Notes under the pieces: model-generated
What the model was told of the DNA's origin: nothing
What the model saw: only the letters and a program-made list of their open reading frames with translations
Database searches by the model: none
Source: Lepidurus packardi
Taxonomy: Eukaryota; Arthropoda; Branchiopoda; Notostraca; Triopsidae
DNA: 64,000 bases
Direction: 5' to 3'
NCBI GenBank assembly: GCA_023053545.1
Contig: JAKZAN010000002.1
Span: 790,375 to 854,374 of the forward strand
Shown here: positions 8,329 to 17,801 of the stretch, one piece after another
How the letters are laid out: each line of letters begins with the position of its first letter
Numbering within the stretch: position 1 is the stretch's first letter
Translations under genes and position numbers: made by a program

Positions 8329-8906
8329 GAAATGAAGTGAAAATGTAGTTTTGTAATAAAAATTACCTCACTCAGCTTACCATGCGTTTACTTCATGAAA
8401 TCCCTTAATATTTTCTTAAAATTGTTACACATATTTCTATTTAGTCGTTGATTGGGGTTTTTGGGAAATATTCCTTCCGTACACAAGAAGTTTTCTTACG
8501 GATCTTATGGTTCGAATTAGCAAAAGGTACGACTAGTTATCTGGGCAAGAAGTAAAGTTATAGTCCGACAAGGATTTGAGAAACTGACACAATGAAATAC
8601 AAATGGCCATGGAAGTCCCGAATCTCTAGTTAGTATCAACGTAATTCAGACAACACCTCTAGGAGCAAAATACTAAATGCAATAGTTTTATTCTACAATG
8701 CAGTTCAGCTTTTGCCTCTAAAAATAAGTCCCCCTGGAACCCGATGCCTCTTGGAACAAAACGTTTCGTTTGGCCGTAGCTACGAATTTGTTAAGTTCAC
8801 TTTGACATCTTTACTTCTTCACATCATCTCTTCGTACATCCAATATGAACAGGTCAAATAATAATAACGCGAAAAACATAAGAAGAAAACAAAAAGTGAA
8901 ACGTGC
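8329..8906. other. Non-coding flank with poly(A) signal
   Basis: AATAAA at 8355-8360 follows the stop codon of the chimeric gene. The rest is AT-rich, with no ORF or repeat that I can assign. Confidence 0.5.
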
Positions 8907-10583
8907 TTATATCTTTTTTAGGCAAGGTTGACACAGGTATAGTAAATCTTCAAGATCATCAGGCAACAAATCTAAAAGCTTTAAATGAGGCTGCACCTTA
9001 TTGGCACAGCAAGCATGATGCCACGTCCCGCATTCACTACAAGCAACCCGATTGTCTACACCAATCTCACTAGTAGGAGCATTTCTTTGCAAGCATAAAT
9101 AACGGAATTGAGCAACCGTATTTCTCAGGACATAGCCAGGATCTGCAAACCCATACTTTTCATAAACGTCAGCTCCTTTGCTATTGTACGGTTTCCGAGT
9201 TGAATAAAATTCTCTTCGGGGTAAGAGCCTGGAATTAGGACCAACTTTTATAACAGACTGGAATGTCTTTTGAATGATGGCTTCATCAGACCTTTTGCCT
9301 ATCATAGCTACACTGTGCTGAGCAGAATCCATTTCTAAAAGCTGCTGATAAGTAAGACCTCGTTGAAGCGACCTTGCAACACAGGCCATGTTGTCCGTGA
9401 TTCGTTTTTCTAATGCCGAACGGGTTTCTCTTCCCTTGGCTAGTCTCTCGTTTGGAATAATATAACTTTCCTTACAATCTACAATAGCTGAATTTTTAAC
9501 GTGGGAGTGCCGCAAATGGTCAGGCAAATCGGGTACAACTTTGTGAATATGTTTGCACACAAACCAGTTTTCATAAAAATCGTAGCAATCGCAATTATAA
9601 ACATCTCTGCAAGCTCCGCAATAACCGCATTTATTAATACAAGCACAAAGTGTGTCAGAAAACCTAGTGACGGTGTAGTACCTATCCTCCGACCTACTAG
9701 AATTCACTGTCCAGCATTTGTTTTCCTCTAAAACAGTTACATCTGTGTCCTTAATTTCCCTCGATTCCTTATGTCTCCTGTTAGTTTCGATGATGGTATT
9801 GGTACTTAGGCCTCTTTCGGTCAACATGGATTCGTTATGTTCCCTAATTTCTACATGATCATGCATAATCTGAAGTAAACGGTCAAGTCTTCTGTTGAAC
9901 TTTCCATCCAAAAATACGTGCTTCAAATCCCGGTGAAAAGACTCTAATACCATATTAGTTCTCACTGGCAAATTGTGACAGTTGAAACCCGCCCACTCAT
10001 TGACTCGGGGCGCATAGTAGTCAAGAAAATACTTCGCAAAAAGAGGAAGATGTTCTTCCGCGTAGGTTATAAAACACGTAAGCTTATTCGCAAATTTACT
10101 TTCGTCTCTCTCGCGACTCACCACCCTAAGTAAGCTGAAAATTTGACAGGTTATAACCTGAGAATCTTCTTCATGACTAGTGACGGAACCGCGAAGCTGC
10201 TCCAGTCTTTTCTTCCAAGCCCTTTCCACATGCCAAATGCAAATTCTCCCCGTAGTAGAAGAAGTGTCAAAGACATCGCTCCAAGCTAGCCAAAACTGAT
10301 CAGCCATATCGCTCATAAACTCCGTTGTTCTAATTTCACCGACTTTTTCTTTAAGTTTCATAAAAAAGAGACGATATACTTCCCTATGTTCCCTGTCACT
10401 TATTAGAAAAGCAACAGGATATCCAGCCCGAGCTTTATTCAAAACCATAACCGTTGTCAAGACAAACTGGTACTGGTTAACCTGATACGTGCTGTCTATG
10501 CAAATACACTGGCTGCCGTACTCAAGTAATGCTTTCATTTGCGGTTCATACATGATGCCAAGCGCAAAGTTGGCCACCTGCAA
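8907..10583 (-). pseudogene. MULE-1 transposase core with SWIM and PHD-like fingers
   Basis: This 558-codon ORF continues the MULE-1 protein after a frame break. It carries the Mutator-like DDE core: D in CICIDSTYQVNQY, D in TEFMSDMADQFWLAW, then CIWHVERAW (the CX2H of MULEs), and E in RTNMVLESFH. Near residue 350 a SWIM finger reads CDCYDFYENWFVCKHIH. The C-terminus has a partial PHD-type cluster (CSECGTWHHACC...LCQPC). The enzyme would cut and paste its own transposon. A T-run at about 10616-10623 with one base too many separates it from the upstream ORF. Confidence 0.8.
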
Positions 10584-10614
10584 TTGACTTTCTTCGTCTA
10601 TAATGCCCTGGTTC

Positions 10615-12489
10615 TTATAAAAAAAATACTGGATTATCTAGCCTCACTGCCATCTCTTCAACCCACAAATCAACGCTTTCGTGATCTACAGAGTGTTTCC
10701 GGAAGGGATTTGGAATTTTGTTTTCGGCATTATGAAGATCCTTCATAGTAATAGCATTATCACGACAAGGAGGCTCATCTAAATTCTCTCTCAAAATGCT
10801 TTGTATGATTTTACGTTTGGAGATACCGACAGTAAGTTTCTGTGCTATTACCTCTTGGGTTTCTTTGTGCAGACGGCATCTACCAGCAAGACGATCATGA
10901 GGCACATGTGACCGACAGAACGTTACCTCACAATTACCTGACAAATGACTGATGCGACAAGTGATAAAACCAATACAAGACACTCCTGTACGACACGAGC
11001 CTAGACGTTTGAGGGCACGTTTACCCATGCTACGATTTTTGTAAGAAAAGGACCGATTACACATATAAGTCGTCGTAGTGAAGCTTGTGTGACGACGAGC
11101 TCCCCTTCGGCTAACGAAAGAAACTCCGTCAGCTTTTTCTAACTCTGTTTTCCAGAGTTCAAAAGTATTTCTGTCATGAAATGTGCTGCTTTCAATTTTA
11201 CAATGGAAGCTATGCTTAATCCTAACATGTGCAACGTATTCTACCAGCTTATTCACTGCTAAGCCACAATACCAACAAATTATCCGTTTAGTGTTCTGTT
11301 TTACTGTTCGTGAATCAAATTTTCGATCACCCGAATCGCTATCTTCGGAAAATATGACAGCACTGTCACTGGCGTCTTGTTCGGAGTCCTGGGATTTCGT
11401 TTCTTTACTATCATCAGATTCAGCCCTGCTTAATAGTGGCTCAACTTCTTCTTCTACCTCAAGTTCTTCTTCTTCTACCTCAAGTTCTTCTGTATAAGGT
11501 ACTGGGTCGGACTGCGAAGAACCTGACTTTCCTTCAGGAACTAATGAGACAGAGACTATTCTCTCGTTCGAAGTTTTATTGCTTACAGGACCTTTAATTT
11601 TTGTTTTTAAAGAACTATGTACCACCTCAATATGACGTTCAAGCCCATACTTCCTAGCAAACCTTTTCCCACACTTACTGCAAACATTCTTTGCTTCTTT
11701 TAGCATGTTGCATCCTGCCAAACGTACGTGACGCTCTAAGTTAAATACCCTCGTGAACTCGGCTTTGCATTTTTTGCACCTTAACTCAGCTTGATTCTGT
11801 TGTTGTTCAATTTGAGAATCAACAGAACATGTGACAATATCACTGACTGACCTACGTTTAGGCAAACTAGAATCTCCTTTACGTTTTGTTTCGGTATTCC
11901 TTTCTTTACTGTTGGGATTCTCGAAATCACTGTCCGACTCTTGCTTTATTTCTCCAACAGGTCTAGCAACGACCAGATCAATAACGCTAACTTCATCTGA
12001 CTTATTTGCTGTTTTACCTTTTGTCCTCGACAATTTAGCACCTTTGCGACTAGCTGCAATTTTGAAACTGCGATCTGCAAACTGACCAGAATACGGACTA
12101 GAACTGACCACCTTTGGGCAAAGTGGTACAAAATGTTTCGGCTGCCAACCACACGCAAGAACTGACCGCCCTTCTTTCTTCTGCAAATGTGCTTCCACGT
12201 TTCCACCACACCATAAAATTCGGAGAATTTCTGGGCTGTTGCAACCAATAGGGACAAAATTCATATTGAAATGCAAGGCAGGGTGATGCGTACTACTTGA
12301 GGGAACATCGACAACTGGATAAACTGACTCTACGGTCCTATGACAAACATTGGCCAAGGCAGCGAAAGACACTAATGACGCGTATTGCCCTGACTTTGCC
12401 TGCTCCATCGCATAAATAACTATAATCTTTTGCGCGTTCCCGATATCAGTGTTTGGGAACTCCAAACCAGGAAACAGAAAGCGCGTCAT
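10615..12489 (-). pseudogene. MULE-1 OTU C-terminal half, acidic linker and C2H2 fingers
   Basis: The ORF begins in the second half of an OTU-type cysteine protease domain, ending with WQPKHFVPL, whose His fits the OTU catalytic His. Two C2H2-like fingers follow (CKKCKAEFTRVFNLERH and CSKCGKRFARKYGLERH), then a Glu-rich low-complexity linker, a third finger (CWYCGLAVNKLVEYVAH), and the N-terminal part of the MULE protein. The last part is the source of the inverted copy at 7594-7899. Compared with MULE-2, the frame is broken at both ends. Confidence 0.75.
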
Positions 12490-12530
12490 ATAAATGCCAG
12501 TAAAAATTCAGCATGTTAGCAATTTGGTTG

Positions 12531-12992
12531 TCACTGACATAACCCAAGACCTGGATCTGAATAAAGCTGACTATTTGTCATTAATTCAACGACAATTCGA
12601 CAACGAATCTCATCGGCATGATCTTCATTACCAAACAATATCAGCGAAGCTGAATTATGAAAGCAATTCCCATTTCCTTGACTTTTCAAAGCAGTAAATC
12701 CATCACGGAAGCGACTTGGAATGATTTCACAAGCAGATTCATCATTACCAACATAGCACAGAGATTCTGGCAGTGCCAAAATAGTTGGCAGTTCAATTCC
12801 TCTAAACTCTTCCCTATACTCCAAACACAATGTCTCGAAACTACTCAAGTTTTCTTGACTAATCAAGATTTTTTCGAGAGAAATATTAGAAAACGCAGCA
12901 GCAGGTAAATCTGCTGTTTTTCGCAAATTTCCTAGACATTCCCTAAATCTCTGAAGCCTCCCAATCCCTCTGAAGCCTAAAACAGAAACCAT
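12531..12992 (-). pseudogene. MULE-1 N-terminus with OTU catalytic box
   Basis: The ORF starts at an ATG at 12992. Near residue 108 it has SQGNGNCFHNSASL, the OTU box around the catalytic Cys, followed by a conserved helix (RCRIVVELMTNSQLY). It aligns along its length with the start of MULE-2 (43961). The frame is lost near 12510, so the protease domain is split. Proteases of the OTU class remove ubiquitin or similar tags; what one does in a transposon is unknown. Confidence 0.75.
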
Positions 12993-13362
12993 TTTTGTCT
13001 ACTTTTAATGTCTTAGACTCAAGACAGCAAGCTAAAGCGGGAAAAAAAGAAGCGAAAAGGAGTGAAAACAAAACAAACAATGGAAGAAAAACCAAGCAAA
13101 CATGCAGAAAAAGAGCAAATAATGAAGGAGAAATAATAAGAAAACGTACCCGACGTAACAAGGGAAGAAAGCGGAACACAGGAATAATGCGGTTGAAGCA
13201 AAAATGCAAGCGTGGCAAGCGTAGAAGGCGAAGGGCACCGCAAGCTTAGGAAGTCGCAAGCAAAATGAGTCATGGGGAACGGGATGACACTCAAGTTGGA
13301 GACCAGCACCAGGGCGCCTCAGGGAGTTAACATTTGGAGAGTAGACAAACATGAAAGTCAAA
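12993..13362. other. Purine-rich spacer
   Basis: The plus strand is A/G-rich from 13030 to 13250, which creates long but low-complexity reading frames on both strands. I see no gene in it. MULE-1 terminal repeats could not be recognised. Confidence 0.5.
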
Positions 13363-13550
13363 TGGTACAAGAAAAAAAACTGCACATGAACAGAATCGAA
13401 CCCTCTCCACCGTAGCATCAGTAGTTGACTGTGCCCACTACACAACTTCTTCCATACTATTGTGTATGCGCTCGTACATTATAACCAAAAGTCCTTACCC
13501 TTTTGGAGTAAACTCATAACGACACCGCAACTCCGGTGGTACCACTTACA
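13363..13550 (-). repeat. tRNA-like (SINE-like) repeat, copy 1
   Basis: On the minus strand a box-A-like stretch (TAGTGGGCA) and a box-B-like GGTTCGATTCTG lie about 40 bases apart, as in tRNA-derived SINE heads. It shares about 150 bases with the copy at 13795-13985, from GGTACCACCGGA to a TACAAG tail. It has no clear tRNA fold and no poly(A). Confidence 0.55.
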
Positions 13551-13794
13551 CATTAGCTCAGTAAAGCACAGAAGAGTAATTTATAGAGAATACACAGAAT
13601 ACAGAATAATGTAGAACATAATAAGTGAAAAGGAAGTGCTTGTACCATAGTACAAGGGAAAAAATTGCACATAATTAAACAGAACATAATTTACAACAGA
13701 ACCAGTAAAACATATAATAATTTAAAATAATTAGAAATACAGAATAATTAAAGATAAAGAATAATTTAAAACGAAATAGTTAAAAAAGAGTTTC
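13551..13794. other. AT-rich spacer between tRNA-like repeats
   Basis: Simple AT-rich sequence with many AATAAT-like words. No gene seen. Confidence 0.5.
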
Positions 13795-13985
13795 TTGTAC
13801 CATAGTACAAGAAAAAACAACTGCCCTCGAAGAGAATCGAACCCTCTCCACCCTAGCATCAGTAGTTGCCTCTGCCCACTACACCACTATCTTCCATACT
13901 TCTATGTATGCGCCCGTACATTATAACCAAAAATCCTTACCCTTTTGGAGTAAGCTCATGTGACCACCGCTGTTCCGGTGGTACC
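13795..13985 (-). repeat. tRNA-like (SINE-like) repeat, copy 2
   Basis: It is the second copy of the repeat at 13363-13550. The A box (TGGTGTAGTGGG) and the B box (GGTTCGATTCTC) are both closer to consensus. Its 5' side is joined to the truncated LINE-A endonuclease ORF at about 13990, so it may mark the 3' truncation point of that LINE. A small inverted repeat, CTTGTACCATAGTACAAG, lies at 13795-13812. Confidence 0.6.
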
Positions 13986-13989
13986 AATA

Positions 13990-15001
13990 GTAACACTACT
14001 ATAGCCTTACTGCAATTTTCGTCCCACCACGGTTTTCCTATCCTACTCCTACGTTTGCTCCCTTCAGTAACATTTTCCCTGCTTGTCCCCTCTTTTAAGG
14101 AACCTTTAAGGGGTATGTGTTTCTTGGTGATTTCAATTATTGCGTTGATAAAATTCGTGTACCTTTCTTCCACTCTGCCTCTGCTAGTGATCTCTCCTAT
14201 GTCCATATTTTCCATCTCTTTTCTCCAATTATTCCAATCCGCTTTCCGAAAATTCCATTGTATTGTCTTTTCTTTCTTTTTATTTCCAGTTACTCCTTTT
14301 ATATCAATTAAAATAGGAAAATGATCGCTTTGTAACATGGCTCCATTTGTCACTTCTACTTTTTCGTAAATGCTAGCCGATGCAAATACTAGGTCGATTG
14401 TTGACACCGATCCTCGCTCCGTAACACACGTTCTGACCCCCTTTTGAGATGCTAAAATTAAATGCTCCCAATCTTCTAAAAAACTGAATAAAATTCTGCC
14501 CCGAGTATCGCTAAAATTCCTCCCGTTCCATAAACCATGATGTGAATTAAAATCGCCAAAGAAAATTATATTTTTATCATTGCCAATTTGGGTTAGATAA
14601 AAACTGTACTCTTCCTTTGTAATTTTGTATCTGATCTCTCCAGCTTGCACTTGTGTCTGTAAATACACTCCTACTAAAAAAAGATCCTTTTGTTCCCACC
14701 TTACTCTAAGACAGGCAATTTCTAATACTCCATTTTTATACTCTCGAAGGGGTACCCATTTAGTAAGCATCGTTTTCTTAGCAAAAAACATAATTCCTCC
14801 TCTGCTTCTACCTTCTCTGTCCTTTCTGTACGCATGATAGCTGTTAATGTTTACTCTACTCTGGCTGGTGAGCCAGGTTTCTGAGATAAAAATGACATCC
14901 GGCCCGCGACTCAACTCACTTATATATGCACATAAGCCACTTATGTGCGGTGTCAGGCTTCGTGCATTCCACACCATTATTCTTAAAAGGTCGCTACCCA
15001 T
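13990..15001 (-). pseudogene. LINE-A ORF2 endonuclease domain (3' truncated)
   Basis: An ATG at 15001 starts an apurinic-type endonuclease domain of a LINE (CR1/Jockey-like group). Motifs seen are WNARSL, ISETWL, FFGDFNSHHGLWNG, STIDLVFAS and SDHFPILIDI, which hold the catalytic Asn, Glu, Asp and His. The RT domain is absent: after KPWWDENCSKAIV the frame runs into the tRNA-like repeat. The ORF start overlaps the end of the preceding frame by 19 bases, as in the LINE-B copy. Confidence 0.85.
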
Positions 15002-15219
15002 TCTAGTAAAATTTCAAAATTGCCCTCCTCTGTTAGAATCTCCTTCCCCTGGTTCACCAACTTTTTCCATTTGGTTTCCCATGGTTCGTCGTTCATGACT
15101 ATTACTACAATTTTACGAATCAGTATTCTTATAATTCCTCGTATATCCTGTTTCTTGGATATAGCCTGGATTGGACCCGTCTCCCTTTCCTGTAACTGTT
15201 TCCTGTAACTGTGGGGCAA
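14983..15219 (-). pseudogene. LINE-A ORF1 C-terminal tail
   Basis: About 60 codons match the end of LINE-B ORF1 (22462-22749), with the pattern IIRILIRKIVVIVMN...LLEW. The tail overlaps the ORF2 start. The 5' side is joined to pipsqueak-type sequence from another element, so the N-terminal and zinc-knuckle parts are lost. Confidence 0.7.
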
Positions 15220-15229
15220 CTGTTGTAAC

Positions 15230-15437
15230 CGGGAGTAAATGAAGGGAGGCCCATTTCTTCCACGTCTTGAATATTGTTTCCACTTTTCCGGGCATATCTC
15301 ACAATGGTAGATCGGGGAATTCCTGTCTCTCTTGCAACTGCATTGGCTTTACCTCCTTGTAGGAACTTAATGACAGCATCCTTTATAAGTTCAGGCGGAT
15401 GCGAAGCGTTTTCAGTTTTCCATTTATATTTCCTCAT
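15230..15437 (-). pseudogene. Pipsqueak-type helix-turn-helix fragment
   Basis: The N-terminal 55 codons have the psq/CENP-B fold pattern AVIKFLQGGKANAVARETG followed by IPRSTIVRYARK, as in N-termini of pogo/Tigger-like transposases and pipsqueak-family regulators. It starts with MRKYKWKT, which is common at the start of such transposases. No DDE domain follows; LINE sequence takes over. I read it as a fragment of a pogo-like transposon. Confidence 0.7.
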
Positions 15438-15970
15438 GTCAACCTAGGATAAACGTAATTTTATTTCCATTCAAGATAAGGGTTTGGATTCCTTAAACCT
15501 ATTTTGCTCAAAAAATGTCAGTAATATTACTAACTACTATATTTTTCGATGTTATGATTGACATCAAGTAGCCAGGTTATTTTTCAACGCTCACGGGAGT
15601 GCCCAATCTGCCCCTCTTTTTTGCCCATTTGGCCCCGCCAGCACAGACGGAACAAAAATGTTGACATCACACAAACAAGTCAATGAGTTCTGGCAAATTT
15701 TGGCTTTCTATCTAACGACGTGGAAGACCTTTCCGTAGAAAAAAGTTTTACAAAAATAGCTTATGAAACACCGGAGATAGCTGACGAAATGTCAGATGGC
15801 AAAAGCTTAGAAACTCACGTCAGAAAAAAACGAAGTCCGATAATCTTTCACAAAAGTAAACAACACCAGTGACGCTTTCAATATTACATCCTTCATGCGT
15901 AAGGAGCGTTAGCTGAATTTAGTGGATTTTTTTTATCACAAGATGGCAAAAATAACTCAAAGTGCTCAAC
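15438..15970. other. Non-coding stretch upstream of psq fragment
   Basis: No gene is recognised. It may hold the 5' part of the pogo-like element, but no terminal repeat was found. Confidence 0.4.
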
Positions 15971-16706
15971 CTACCCTGTGCCCAAACTGCCTCGGTCTCC
16001 CGTACTATTTCTACTTCTGGGAAAATTTGTTAGTACAATTATCTTATCCCAGGGGTTTTGGTGAGCATGGGGCGTGGGGTTATTTAGTTGATCCACATTC
16101 ATCCGGTCGAGTATTTTGTGAACTATGGTGACGTATACGGATTTTCGGTTGTACACTTCCTGTTTCGTGGGGTCATTATTTTCCCTTTCCACTATTTTCT
16201 TGTAGTATTTTATCGAGGCCCAGTTTCTTCTTGTTTCTAGTGTTTGCATTCCTGAGAGATAATTTATCCCTGGTGTCGGTGAGGCTTTTATTAGGCCTAG
16301 GGCTATCCTAATTGCTTCATGTTGTACATGATCAAGTTTCGATTTTGACGTTTTACAGGCTATATTGTATACCACCGATCCATATTCCATTTTAGATCTT
16401 ACGAGAGCTTTATATAGGTTTAATATGCTTCTCGGAGTTGCACCCCATTTAATTCCAGCTAGTATTTTGATCCCCTGTAGTCTTTTTTTACAAGTCAATT
16501 TGACTTCTTCAATATGATTCTTAAAAGTTAATCTTTGGTCCAGTTTTAGGACTAGAAATTTAATTTCTTTAACTCTGTTTAGGACTTGGTTTTGGAAGTG
16601 GGGGTGTTTGTTTGGCAAATCCCTTTGTCTGGTGACTAGCATATAGTTTGACTTCGCCGGTGAGATTGTAAGGGCCCAATTTGTACACCACTTTGGGCCC
16701 CATTTG
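15971..16706 (-). pseudogene. LINE RT C-terminal (thumb) fragment
   Basis: About 240 codons match the region after the RT palm in Jockey/CR1-type LINEs: LTISPAKSNYMLVTR, then FLVLKLDQRLTFKNHI, CKKRLQGIKIL, LYKALVRSKMEYGSVVY and a LDHVQHEAIRIALG segment. The YADD centre is not included. The upstream side continues in the same frame into a Ty3 integrase tail, so the ORF is an accidental fusion. Confidence 0.8.
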
Positions 16707-16744
16707 TCCGCCACATCTTCGTCTTCGTCACTTTCGTCGGACGT

Positions 16745-17110
16745 TGATCCTGTAGCGCCATAACCCCCAACATACCTGTTCAGTTGCCCGACATGTACCG
16801 GAAAGATTCGGTGGCGACGGGGAGTGTCTCGTACAGGGATATCCTTTACTTGGTACGTTACGTTTGTGACCTTACGGGAAATAACGAATTGGCCCAATAT
16901 ACCTGGGCATAAACTTAGCACACCGGCCGACTTTCCGAAGCTGCCTCCTCACGAGCACAAGATCCCCAGGCTGGCTTGAATACGGATTGGGGCCGATGCC
17001 TTAAGTCGTAGTGCTTCTTCTGCTTGACTTGTTCTTTACGAGCACGTTGTTGTTTTTGGTTTTTTAGGACGGCCAAAGTCGCGTTCGCGTCGCATTACCG
17101 TCTTCGACTT
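16745..17110 (-). pseudogene. Ty3-type integrase C-terminal (GPY/F-like) fragment
   Basis: The minus strand encodes a KKHYDLRHRP segment, then PGDLVLVRRQLRKVG, PRYIGP and YQVKDIP...RIFPVHVGQLNRY. This is the C-terminal binding module of Ty3 integrases. A frame change occurs near 16922. The catalytic part is missing. Confidence 0.7.
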
Positions 17111-17224
17111 TCTGTTATAATACCTTCCACTTTTTCCCATTTTTCTCTAATTGTCTCTCTTTTTCTTTATTTTTTTGTCTCTCTTTTCTTTTTCGTTAAG
17201 TGCACTGAGAATTCCTCTATGTGC

Positions 17225-17562
17225 CTATAGGTTTGTTATTATGTCAGTTGTTTTCAGGTAGTTTAGAAGGCAGTTTTGTGCTATATACTGGTCTTTCTTT
17301 TCGCCTTCTAGTGCCGTTATATTTTCGAATCTCCAGGCTATTTTACTATTTTCTAGTTTTTTCTTGAGTTCCATCCTTTCTTCTGTAAACTTTCCACATC
17401 TCATTATTAGATGTTCCGGGCTTTCTTCCTCCTCCTCCTCACAGTAACGACATGTGTAATATTCGATCATGTTGAAACTGTGTAGCCATAAAATTCCAAC
17501 GCGGAGTCGCTTCTCTTATAACCGACCCCGTTGCTCCTTCTACTTCGATCATGATTGGGAGA
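17225..17562 (-). pseudogene. LINE-B: end of endonuclease joined to C-terminal zinc domain
   Basis: Directly after the BEL insertion the endonuclease continues in frame (LPIMIEVEG...PRWNF). Sequence then jumps, with a frame change, to the C-terminal domain LHSFNMIEYYTCRYCEEEEE...HLIMRC, a Cys-His motif typical of LINE ORF2 tails. The whole RT is deleted between the two. Together with 21819-23510 this is one LINE copy. Confidence 0.8.
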
Positions 17563-17566
17563 TGGT

Positions 17567-17801
17567 TTTATAAGCACAACACAAAGTATTAGACTCTTCT
17601 TAACTAAGTTGTGAATATATAGTAATGTATACAAAACTCATTTGATGGAGTCGGGTCACGGTCCTTTATTTCCATATACCATACACCTCTAACCTGCCAA
17701 TAATAGCAGGAGCCCCGCCCCAGCGCCCCTCTCGGGTACATCAAACATACCTGGCGGGAATTCTAACTTTTCTACCTCTCCTGGTATATTGTTCCCCGAC
17801 A
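17567..17801 (-). repeat. 3' LTR of BEL element B
   Basis: It is 235 bases long. The last codons and the stop of the gag-pol ORF (17741) lie inside it. Confidence 0.93.

Noticed and set aside
12943-13445. Several 80-140-codon ORFs on both strands
   Set aside because: They come from a purine-rich low-complexity stretch and have no domain.
15129-15437. Intact psq transcription factor
   Set aside because: Only the N-terminal helix-turn-helix is present; the rest of the frame is LINE-derived or random.
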